DNA of 19,521 bases from positions 1 to 19,521 of the forward strand of contig CAJXRL010000017.1 of assembly GCA_913059105.1 (NCBI GenBank), written 5' to 3'. The position numbers and the translations under genes were made by a program. The notes under the pieces were generated by a model, which was given only the letters and a program-made list of their open reading frames with translations, was not told where the DNA came from and searched no databases. Numbering within the stretch: position 1 is the first letter of the stretch; every line of letters starts with the position of its first letter. Source of the stretch: an uncultured Flavobacteriales bacterium (GTDB taxonomy: Bacteria; Bacteroidota; Bacteroidia; Flavobacteriales_E; Vicingaceae). Below are positions 7,143 through 13,634 of the stretch, piece after piece.

Positions 7143-8145
7143 AAAAATTAGGACAATTTTCGGGTTTGTAGCACTAAATTTGGTTATCGCTTGTGGAAGC
7201 TCTTCAGGAGAAGGAAATGATAAAAGCTATTTGCCGAGTAGTTCTGGAAAGTATGGAGAGGTTTTGATTGTAGTAGACACCTTTTATGAAAATCACCAAT
7301 CAGGAAAAGTCTTAAACACAATATTTTCTGAACCAATGGTTGGGTTACCACAGGACGAAGGTCATTTCAGAGCATCTACGGTTCCTACAAAAGGATTTAA
7401 ATCAATATTGAAAAGAAGTAGAAATATATTGAAGCTAAGTATCGGAAGAGGAAAAAAGACGGCAATAAACATTGAAGAAGATATTTGGGCAAGAGATCAG
7501 CTTATGATTCAAATAACAGCAGCAAGCGATACGGATGCGGCTCGAGTTCTTTCTAAGAATATTCAAACGATTAGGGGTTACTACAACGAAACTGAGCTGG
7601 AGCGACTGCAGAAGCAGTTCAGAGGAAAGCCACAAAAAGACATTGTGGATTCCATCGCTGATAATTACAATGTAGAATTTGTTGTTCCTCCAGGGTTTGT
7701 TCAAATGGCAAAAAATAAAAATGGCTTTTGGTTGAAAAAGGAAAAATCAATAGGACAGCATCAAATCATGCAAGGTGTGGCAGTTTTTGTGAGGCCCTAT
7801 TATTCAGATTCTGTATTTTCTCATGAAAGCATGATTGCTAAACGCAATGAATTTACAAGAGAAATGATTCAGGGGACTCGCGACAGCTCTTATATGGCCG
7901 TTTACCAAGAATACCATGCAGTAACTAAAGAAGTCAACCTAAATGGGGTATATGCGTTAGAATACAGAGGTCTTTGGAACATGGTAAATGATTTTATGGG
8001 TGGACCCTTTTTGCATTACACCTTGGTAGACGAAAAAAATAATAGAGTGGTAGAGTTAGATGCATTTGTTTTTGCTCCAAAGTTTAATAAGCGGGAATAC
8101 CTTAGAGAGTTAGAAGCGATCCTAAAAACGGTTAAATTCAATTAG
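7135..8145 (+). CDS. DUF4837 family lipoprotein
   Basis: 336-residue predicted lipoprotein of a family confined, as far as I know, to Bacteroidota and of unknown function. The N-terminus (KKIRTIFGFVALNLVIAC) is a lipoprotein signal peptide with lipobox VIAC and acylated cysteine C20, followed by a Ser/Gly-rich spacer (GSSSGEGND). The body begins YLPSSSGKYGEVLIVVD, the signature opening of DUF4837 proteins, and has no membrane segment, so it should be anchored in the inner or outer membrane facing the periplasm. Translation starts at a TTG at 7135, 8 bases inside the end of the transglycosylase gene; the signal peptide begins right there, which supports this start. The coupling suggests a shared envelope role with the transglycosylase, but that is inference. 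The 3' end overlaps the convergent MFS gene by 8 bases. Confidence 0.85.
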   Translation: MDKKIRTIFGFVALNLVIACGSSSGEGNDKSYLPSSSGKYGEVLIVVDTFYENHQSGKVLNTIFSEPMVGLPQDEGHFRASTVPTKGFKSILKRSRNILKLSIGRGKKTAINIEEDIWARDQLMIQITAASDTDAARVLSKNIQTIRGYYNETELERLQKQFRGKPQKDIVDSIADNYNVEFVVPPGFVQMAKNKNGFWLKKEKSIGQHQIMQGVAVFVRPYYSDSVFSHESMIAKRNEFTREMIQGTRDSSYMAVYQEYHAVTKEVNLNGVYALEYRGLWNMVNDFMGGPFLHYTLVDEKNNRVVELDAFVFAPKFNKREYLRELEAILKTVKFN

Positions 8146-9343
8146 CAAACCCATCTCCATCAGCCACCTTTATTTTTCTGCTGATAAAAATGGAGACTAT
8201 TCCCATGGCAATTGCGAAATAGCCAACAAGGTCATAGTTGTGATATAACCCATCCTCCCCTATTGTAATTATTAAGCCGGCAAAAAAAGCAGCAACTCCA
8301 TTTGTTAGCTGGCGGAAAGAAGCATTAAAACTCATAAAACTTCCACGGTTTTGAGGTTTTACGGAAGACGTAACCATTGCTGTAGAAGGAACCATTCTGC
8401 CCGCACCAAAAACAAAAAACAAAGCCGTAATTAACAAAACCGCACCAATGGGAGTTACGCCTATTTGCGTCAAAAAGAAAATAGGCACGGAAGCGGCTAA
8501 AACTGTGAATGTAAAAACCTTAGACCTCCCATACCTGTCTGCCATTCTACCTATAAATGGAGAGGAAAAGACGGTTAAAGCTCCCCCAATAAGATAAACG
8601 TATTTAATTTGGGAATCACTAAATCCAACATTAGTAGTAAGATATGGGCTAATAAAAGGAACAATAGAAAAATGACTCAGCATAATTACACTTCCAAAAA
8701 GCAGAGCTAATAGTTGATTTTTATTGCCAGTAACATTCCTTATAATTTGCAAAGGAGTTGGTTTGGTATCGCATTGGCTGATGTGTTCTGTCATGCTTGG
8801 TATATACATGTATATTGGTATAAGAGTAAAAAATGCAACCCCTCCTAAAACAATAAATGGCATGTGCCAATCAGATAGATCTGCTAAAAACAAACCCGCA
8901 GGAACACCTACAACAGAAGCTACCGAGAAAGCTGCCATAACCATTCCCATTGCGCTAGCTCTGCGTTCATTTGGAATAGCATCGCCAACAATAGAAAGAA
9001 CCAGGGCGCCCATCACACCTCCAAATAAACCAGTAAGTGATCTTGTAATTAGTAACCAATAATACGTTTCGGCAAAACCACAAGCGAATGTGCCTATTGC
9101 AAACCCTGTCGCCATTGCCAAAATTGCTTTTCTTCGATCAAAGCGGTCAATGAAGAATGCTCCTACAAACCCAGACAATCCTGCAGAAAAAGTATAAGCA
9201 GAAACCAATAGAGCAAATTGACTAGGCAAGATGTGAAAGGTTTTCATTAACTGAGGACCTAAAGGCATCAAAATCATAAAATCTGTAATGTGCGAAAACT
9301 GAATAACAGCTAAGGTTAGAAGCAGAATTTTTTCCTTTCTCAT
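8138..9343 (-). CDS. MFS transporter, DHA1-like (drug or metabolite efflux)
   Basis: 401-residue inner-membrane transporter with about twelve hydrophobic segments, the size of a typical major facilitator. The MFS motif A is visible in the loop between helices 2 and 3 as DRFDRRKA (residues 66-73), and the antiporter-type motif C region in helix 5 as VVGVPAG (144-150), consistent with drug:H+ antiporters of the DHA1/NepI/AraJ group. A second motif A-like loop, GRMADRYGRSK, occurs in the C-terminal half, as expected from internal duplication. The substrate is unknown. The gene follows recO by 22 bases on the same strand and is probably the last gene of porZ-recO-MFS; no clear TAnnTTTG element precedes it. 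It is the least 'core' gene in the window and may be a later insertion. Its end overlaps the DUF4837 gene by 8 bases. Confidence 0.9.
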   Translation of the reverse strand: MRKEKILLLTLAVIQFSHITDFMILMPLGPQLMKTFHILPSQFALLVSAYTFSAGLSGFVGAFFIDRFDRRKAILAMATGFAIGTFACGFAETYYWLLITRSLTGLFGGVMGALVLSIVGDAIPNERRASAMGMVMAAFSVASVVGVPAGLFLADLSDWHMPFIVLGGVAFFTLIPIYMYIPSMTEHISQCDTKPTPLQIIRNVTGNKNQLLALLFGSVIMLSHFSIVPFISPYLTTNVGFSDSQIKYVYLIGGALTVFSSPFIGRMADRYGRSKVFTFTVLAASVPIFFLTQIGVTPIGAVLLITALFFVFGAGRMVPSTAMVTSSVKPQNRGSFMSFNASFRQLTNGVAAFFAGLIITIGEDGLYHNYDLVGYFAIAMGIVSIFISRKIKVADGDGFAN

Positions 9344-9365
9344 AAAATTGTTTCAAAGCATAATA

Positions 9366-10064
9366 TTACCCAAATACAACTTCTAACACGGCTTTAGATT
9401 TTATGTTTGTAAACCCACCTAGTTGTATGTAGTAATAGTTTAGAAGCATATTTAGAAGCTTATTTCGATCAGTTTTAGATAATGCTTCTGGAGCAGTTTC
9501 AGCTTTTTTATATAAAAATATTTCGTTTTTTTCATAGAAATTTGTGTGTGTCGGTTTTACTGAACAGCCTTCCCCTTCTTCCATGTCGAAATAGTTGTCC
9601 TTTTGTTCAATAAATGGTTGAATGCCAAGTATTTTCATAAGGCCAATTAAAAATGAAATATGAAATGTTGGGATTACAGAAGGTCTAGAGTTGAGGTCTT
9701 TTAGCTTGCTTTCAACGAAACGATATAAGTTAATGTTTTGCTCTTCCTCTTTGATGACTTTTGATAAAAACTCTGCGAGAAAAAAGCGCATTGCATTAAC
9801 TGTGATGCTTTCAGGTGACAGCGGAATTTCGTGGTTATATGTTAGTTCCTTAACTCGATGAATATTTGATTTGGAAGAAAGGTAGCAAACAAACTGAATG
9901 GCTGACAAGGGTTGGAAGAAATTACCTTGTTTGTTTTTCTTGCTTTTTGTTTTGTTGGAAAGAAGAGAAATTAACCCTCTCTCTTCTGAAAGCACTTTGC
10001 TTATTAGCGAGTTTTCTCCATATTTAATCGACTGCAGAACGACAGCATTACTTTCTAGTAACAT
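9366..10064 (-). CDS. recO: DNA repair protein RecO
   Basis: 232-residue recombination mediator. RecO works with RecR to displace SSB and load RecA at gaps, and anneals SSB-coated strands. The N-terminal OB-fold begins MLLESNAVVLQSIKYGENS, followed by the characteristic SLLSNKTKSKKNK and FFQPLSAIQFVCY. The rest is the helical RecO C-terminal domain (LIGLMKILGIQPF). There is no CxxC zinc finger, as in several other RecO branches. I chose the ATG at 10064 over an in-frame TTG at 10076 because family members start immediately before this motif and the longer form would overlap porZ. With this start only one base separates the recO ATG from the porZ stop, so translation is likely coupled. It is the second gene of the porZ-recO-MFS unit. 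Confidence 0.92.
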   Translation of the reverse strand: MLLESNAVVLQSIKYGENSLISKVLSEERGLISLLSNKTKSKKNKQGNFFQPLSAIQFVCYLSSKSNIHRVKELTYNHEIPLSPESITVNAMRFFLAEFLSKVIKEEEQNINLYRFVESKLKDLNSRPSVIPTFHISFLIGLMKILGIQPFIEQKDNYFDMEEGEGCSVKPTHTNFYEKNEIFLYKKAETAPEALSKTDRNKLLNMLLNYYYIQLGGFTNIKSKAVLEVVFG

Positions 10065-10065
10065 A

Positions 10066-12411
10066 TTATTTAACAAACAGTATTTTTCCGACCTCTGTTT
10101 GTAGTTTTTGATTTTCGTCTTCTCCGCTCAAAAAAACCAAATATACCCCTGAAGAAGCTCTTCTTCCACTAAAGTTATTTCCATCCCAAAGCACTTGCCC
10201 TCCTTGAGATTTGATTTCATTAATCAAAGTTCCATTAATGTCAGTTATCTTAACGGAAGTGTTGTTTAACAGCCCATTGATTGCAATATTTCCTGTGTAA
10301 TCTGGACGCACAGGATTGGGATAAATGGTAACATTAATAAGGTCTTTAGCTCCACTTATCGCTTCTCCTCGGTAAGAAACTAAACCTTTAGAAGTAGCGA
10401 TATAGACCTCTCCCGTTTCATCATCAATGCTAATGGCGCTAATGGAGTTAGAAAGTAGTGGACTGTTATCAATATTAAACTCCAGAATGGTTTCTTTTCC
10501 GTCTTCGGATAAAAGAATGACACCTGAGTTTTCTGTACCGATCCATTTTCTATTAAAGCCGTCTATTGCGATTTCTGTAACAATGGAATTTTGTAGCACT
10601 ACTTCGTTGTTTTCGCCATCAAAAAAGATAACTCTGTCAAAATCATAGTCACGATCAAAAACTCCAGAAGGGTTAAAATGCACAGCTATTCCGTCTGAAG
10701 TTCCGATCCAAATTAGTCCGTCTTTGTCTTTTTCAATTTTTATACCCCTTGCGCCAGGAATGCTTCCGAGACCCTCTGTTCTTGTTAATCTGACAGATCT
10801 GTCGTCTGAGATGTCTTTAATCGTTCCGCGGTCGTCATAGACAATAATGTCATTGTCTTTGGCCATCGCAATCCATTTGTAGCCGTTGTCGTCTATTTCT
10901 ATGTCATACATTGCGGTTTCATCAGAGGAGTATAAGGCGCTTAGGTTGTAGCTAAACCAGCTACCGTCTACCAACCTAACTAACAAACCGTTTTTCTGAT
11001 ATGTATTGGTTATCCAAATATTGCCTTCTTCGTCATATACGCTTTCCCCTGTGCCTATCCATAGATTCGGTTTCCAAGCTTCCCGTCGTTGTATTGCAGA
11101 AGATATTTGTCCAAAATTGTTGGTATACAAGGTGTTGGTGTCTTGGTATATCTTAAAAGGAAGTGTTGTGTTGAATTCTGCTAGCCCTCGTCCCCAAGAC
11201 CCAAAATATACTTGGTCTGGGTTTTCTGGATTAACTGTGACTGAAATAACGTCGAATATATTATTTAACCCGTGATTTGATCCGTGTTGATAACCGTGCC
11301 AAGAAAACCCGTCAAAGTGGGATATTTTTGCTAGTTCAAATTGATTATTGTATGCGCCATTTATAGCACCGTTTGCTATCCATAGATTGCCTCCTCCGGC
11401 ATCCATATCAAATACTTCTGAGGTTAATGGTCCATTCGGCTTTATTCCAGTTATTTTTGTACCGTCAGTTATCGACAGTTCGGTTAAGGGAGTGAATCTA
11501 TTTATTTCAAACAAACGGTTATTCGCGATTGCTGAAGCTATTGCGTAGGACCCATCTCTATTAAAAGAGAATGCGGTATTTCCATTTTTGTCGAAAAGGA
11601 TGGTTTTTGTTTTAGCGGTTAGGATAAATTGGTTAGAAGTGGTTTCTGAGAGACTTACAAAATCAAAGGCGGCGATTGCCTTATTGGTGACAAATGATGT
11701 TGCATCAAAACTTAAAATACTGTCTTTTGCTGTGCCTTCACGGAAAATAAAGTTAATAATGCCGTTGTTCTCCCAAACAGTAGAGATTATTGAGGCATTT
11801 TTTATGGACAACTTCGACCACGAGTTGAAATCAAGTAAGTTGCTATTAATGTTCGCAGAAAAGATTCCGGAATTGGTTGCAGCATAAAGTGTTTGAGCTA
11901 ACTTATCTACCGAGTTAATGTTAATTTCGGTACCGTTTGGGCCGAATTTGTATGTATCTACGATCTCCTGTTTTTCAAGATTTACAACTGTAATTCCATA
12001 AGCCATTGAGAGGTACGCCAATTTGCCAATAATTTTTATTTCATTGATTACTTTTTCCTCGTTGCTGAGTTTTATAAAAGGGATGTTCGTTATTACTCCG
12101 TCTCGAATAAGATCAATATTGGCATTGTCGTATACGATAATTAGTGTGCGATAGTCATCGGAATATGAAAGTTGTGCAACAGAAACATCATTTAGGATAT
12201 TTACTTTCGTGAATTTTTCTATAGAATTATCGTCTGTGTTAAACGTAAAAATTCCAGTCTCGGTTCCTGCGTAAATTAATTTACCATCGGTGGCGATTGA
12301 AGTTCCTTTTTTCAAAGGCAGATGGTCTGTCCAGCTTCCTATTGGTTTTAGTTGGGCTTGGACAATTAATGCTGTTATAAATAGGAGGAAATATGATGCG
12401 GCTTTTTTCAT
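10066..12411 (-). CDS. porZ: T9SS-associated beta-propeller protein PorZ
   Basis: 781-residue exported protein matching PorZ, the surface component of the type IX secretion attachment complex; in Porphyromonas gingivalis it binds anionic LPS and helps the PorU sortase join cargo to it. A signal peptide opens the protein (MKKAASYFLLFITALIVQAQ). Most of the body is propeller-like repeats with Trp/Gly blade motifs such as GLIWIGTSDGI, NRKWIGTE, YKWIAMAKDN and LIYAGTETGIF, enough for two propellers. The last 90 or so residues form a T9SS C-terminal domain: IYPNPVRPDYTG, a VKITDINGTLI strand pair, SSGVYLVFLSG and a GKILFVK end. Length is close to the P. gingivalis protein as I recall it. I chose ATG 12411 over an upstream in-frame start (12453) because the signal peptide begins here and the promoter lies between. 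No other T9SS gene is in the window. Confidence 0.88.
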   Translation of the reverse strand: MKKAASYFLLFITALIVQAQLKPIGSWTDHLPLKKGTSIATDGKLIYAGTETGIFTFNTDDNSIEKFTKVNILNDVSVAQLSYSDDYRTLIIVYDNANIDLIRDGVITNIPFIKLSNEEKVINEIKIIGKLAYLSMAYGITVVNLEKQEIVDTYKFGPNGTEININSVDKLAQTLYAATNSGIFSANINSNLLDFNSWSKLSIKNASIISTVWENNGIINFIFREGTAKDSILSFDATSFVTNKAIAAFDFVSLSETTSNQFILTAKTKTILFDKNGNTAFSFNRDGSYAIASAIANNRLFEINRFTPLTELSITDGTKITGIKPNGPLTSEVFDMDAGGGNLWIANGAINGAYNNQFELAKISHFDGFSWHGYQHGSNHGLNNIFDVISVTVNPENPDQVYFGSWGRGLAEFNTTLPFKIYQDTNTLYTNNFGQISSAIQRREAWKPNLWIGTGESVYDEEGNIWITNTYQKNGLLVRLVDGSWFSYNLSALYSSDETAMYDIEIDDNGYKWIAMAKDNDIIVYDDRGTIKDISDDRSVRLTRTEGLGSIPGARGIKIEKDKDGLIWIGTSDGIAVHFNPSGVFDRDYDFDRVIFFDGENNEVVLQNSIVTEIAIDGFNRKWIGTENSGVILLSEDGKETILEFNIDNSPLLSNSISAISIDDETGEVYIATSKGLVSYRGEAISGAKDLINVTIYPNPVRPDYTGNIAINGLLNNTSVKITDINGTLINEIKSQGGQVLWDGNNFSGRRASSGVYLVFLSGEDENQKLQTEVGKILFVK

Positions 12412-12428
12412 AGTATTAGGAAAGAAAA

Positions 12429-12458
12429 CAAAGATAGACGTAATATATTGCATATAAA
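12429..12458 (-). promoter_or_regulatory. Candidate promoter of the porZ-recO-MFS operon
   Basis: On the minus strand the -7 element TATCTTTG (12429-12436) is a perfect TAnnTTTG match, and TTTA (12455-12458) lies 18 bases upstream as a near -33 TTTG. The -7 element ends 17 bases before the porZ ATG. It also shows why the longer porZ reading frame starting at 12453 is unlikely: that start would precede the -7 element. Confidence 0.55.
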
Positions 12459-12464
12459 TACTAC

Positions 12465-12472
12465 TATATTTG
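12465..12472 (+). promoter_or_regulatory. Candidate -7 promoter element of tRNA-Arg
   Basis: TATATTTG matches TAnnTTTG exactly and ends 12 bases before the mature tRNA 5' end, a normal distance for a short 5' leader. The -33 region has only ATTG at 12447-12450, spaced 14 bases, which is weak. It lies back to back with the porZ promoter, with the two -7 elements 28 bases apart on opposite strands. Confidence 0.55.
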
Positions 12473-12484
12473 CGAACTGTTTTT

Positions 12485-12558
12485 GGCCCCGTAGTTCAAT
12501 TGAATAGAATATCAGATTTCGGCTCTGACGGTTACAGGTTTGAATCCTGTCGGGGTCA
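12485..12558 (+). tRNA. tRNA-Arg (anticodon TCG)
   Basis: 74-base cloverleaf. Acceptor GGCCCCG pairs with CGGGGTC (one G-T pair), D stem GTTC with GAAT, anticodon stem TCAGA with TCTGA around loop TTTCGGC (anticodon TCG, reading CGN arginine codons), a five-base variable loop CGGTT, and T stem ACAGG with CCTGT around loop TTTGAAT. The discriminator base is A and CCA is not encoded, so it is added after transcription. The D loop is AATTGAATA, with G18-A19 in place of the nearly universal G18-G19, and the T loop has T56 in place of C56, so the tertiary pair is preserved as A19-U56. All stems are intact, which argues for a functional gene. Confidence 0.95.
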
Positions 12559-12564
12559 CAAATT

Positions 12565-12604
12565 AAAAGGCAAGATGGTCTCCAAGACTATTTTGCCTTT
12601 TTTG
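12565..12604 (+). terminator. Intrinsic terminator after tRNA-Arg
   Basis: A 17-base arm (12565-12581) and its partner (12585-12601) form a nearly perfect hairpin around a three-base CCA loop. Both changes between arms are G-U wobbles, so all 17 positions can pair. The 3' arm runs into a seven-T tract at 12598-12604. It starts 7 bases after the tRNA end. The A-rich left arm could also give a U-tract on the minus strand, so it may help stop transcription from the right-hand operon too. Confidence 0.88.
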
Positions 12605-12724
12605 TTTCGTCTTTTACGGTTAACAGGGAGGAACATCGAGTTGTTTTAATTGGATTTAACGAGGCTTGTGTGTTTTGTGTCGTAATTATAAGAACAGCGT
12701 TCTTTACGGTTCTCAGGAGGACTG
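12605..12724. repeat. Intergenic region with a degenerate 20-base direct repeat
   Basis: This 120-base stretch between the tRNA terminator and the methyltransferase stop holds two copies of a motif: TTTACGGTTAACAGGGAGGA at 12613-12632 and TTTACGGTTCTCAGGAGGA at 12703-12721. They agree at 17 of 20 aligned positions and start 90 bases apart. I see no convincing open reading frame. The GGAGG cores resemble ribosome binding sites but lead only to very short frames. Its role is unknown. Confidence 0.5.
12690..12704 (-). terminator. Possible weak terminator hairpin for the mnmG-methyltransferase operon
   Basis: AAGAAC and GTTCTT form a six-base-pair stem around a three-base loop, 20 bases past the methyltransferase stop when read on the minus strand. 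The following minus-strand bases (ATAATT) are AT-rich but are not a proper U-tract. The stem is short, so the call is tentative. Confidence 0.25.
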
Positions 12725-13606
12725 CTATTGTTTTTTTATAACATAAATGTGAGAAGAGTACCCTCCATTGCGTTTTGCAATATTGTTAGACTTTAATCCT
12801 GTGAGAAAAGCGGAGAGGAGTTTTTGTTTGCCAGTTTTGTATTTTTCACTTAGCATACTCACATAGTACGAGTCAAATTTCATAGGCAATGTTTGAACTA
12901 CTTCTAGTCCGTGATTTTTTGCAAGGGATTTAATGTCTTTTTCTGAGAAATGATATAAGTGTCTTGGAACGTCATAGGCTGCCCAGTTTTCTTTGTATTT
13001 CTGGGCATCGTATGACTTGTGATTGGGTACTGCTATAATAATGTAGCCTTCTTTTTTTATTAAACGACTTAATTCGGACATTCTATCATTTAGATGATAG
13101 ACATGTTCTAAAACGTGCCACATTGTTATGAAATCAAAAGTTTCGTTCTTAAAACTATTTAGGTGGTCTTCTTGGTTAACTGTAATCGAGAAGTTTTGTT
13201 TTACTTGTTTTCTTGCACTGACAGAAGGTTCTATTCCCTCAATTTTGTATGCATGTTGATTTGCTCTATCTAGGAATTCTCCTGTTCCACAACCAATGTC
13301 AAGTAAAGCTTTACCGGCCCCTAACGATTGAAGGAGGTTGACTTTTTTGTCGAGCGTATAGTTTCGTACCCGCTGATATAAATAATTAACTAAGCCTTTG
13401 GATGTATTGCTGTGAGAGATGTATTCGTCAGATTCGTAGTATTGACCTATTTCAGATTCAAGAGGAATTGGGTTGGTAAAGGTGAATTGACAATCTGCAC
13501 ACTGCGCAATATCGAAAGACTCATTACTTCCTGTGTTGTCTTTGCAGGTTAAGTAGTTGTTAAATGTTGTGCCGGTGCAAATAGGGCAGTTGGTGTATGT
13601 TTTCAT
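12725..13606 (-). CDS. Class I SAM-dependent methyltransferase with N-terminal zinc ribbon
   Basis: 293-residue methyltransferase of the Methyltransf_23-like group. The N-terminus has a likely four-cysteine zinc ribbon, CPIC (C7, C10) and CADC (C36, C39). The Rossmann domain follows, with SAM motif I as LLDIGCGTGEF (101-111), acidic IEGIEPS at the end of strand 2, and FDFITMWHVLEHV for motifs II-III. The stretch NWAAYDVPRHLYHFS is typical of this subgroup, often seen with cell-surface or glycan genes; the substrate is unknown. The ATG at 13606 is preferred over an ORF start at 13684, because the longer form would overlap the end of mnmG and translate through a parS site, whereas MKTYTNCPIC begins directly with the zinc ribbon. 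It is the last gene of the minus-strand operon, 28 bases after mnmG. Confidence 0.88.
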   Translation of the reverse strand: MKTYTNCPICTGTTFNNYLTCKDNTGSNESFDIAQCADCQFTFTNPIPLESEIGQYYESDEYISHSNTSKGLVNYLYQRVRNYTLDKKVNLLQSLGAGKALLDIGCGTGEFLDRANQHAYKIEGIEPSVSARKQVKQNFSITVNQEDHLNSFKNETFDFITMWHVLEHVYHLNDRMSELSRLIKKEGYIIIAVPNHKSYDAQKYKENWAAYDVPRHLYHFSEKDIKSLAKNHGLEVVQTLPMKFDSYYVSMLSEKYKTGKQKLLSAFLTGLKSNNIAKRNGGYSSHIYVIKKQ

Positions 13607-13612
13607 TGGGTG

Positions 13613-13628
13613 TGTTTCACGTGGAACA
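13613..13628 (-). promoter_or_regulatory. parS-type ParB-binding site (between mnmG and methyltransferase)
   Basis: Read on the minus strand the 16 bases are TGTTCCACGTGAAACA, a full match to the widespread bacterial parS consensus TGTTNCACGTGAAACA. It lies in the 28-base gap between the mnmG stop and the methyltransferase ATG. ParB bound here would nucleate the partition complex used in chromosome segregation. No parA or parB gene is in the window. Confidence 0.85.
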
Positions 13629-13634
13629 TTAATG

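Noticed and set aside
8724..9062. 112-residue plus-strand open frame inside the MFS gene
   Set aside because: Shadow of a convincing twelve-helix transporter on the other strand; no recognisable domain.
12412..12453. 14-residue N-terminal extension of PorZ
   Set aside because: A signal peptide begins at the internal methionine (ATG 12411), and the likely -7 promoter element lies inside the extension.
12715..12792. Small plus-strand frame after AGGAGG (TTG at about 12728, about 21 codons)
   Set aside because: A good-looking ribosome-binding core, but a non-ATG start, very short, and overlapping the methyltransferase C-terminus. Shine-Dalgarno sequences are not otherwise used in this genome segment.
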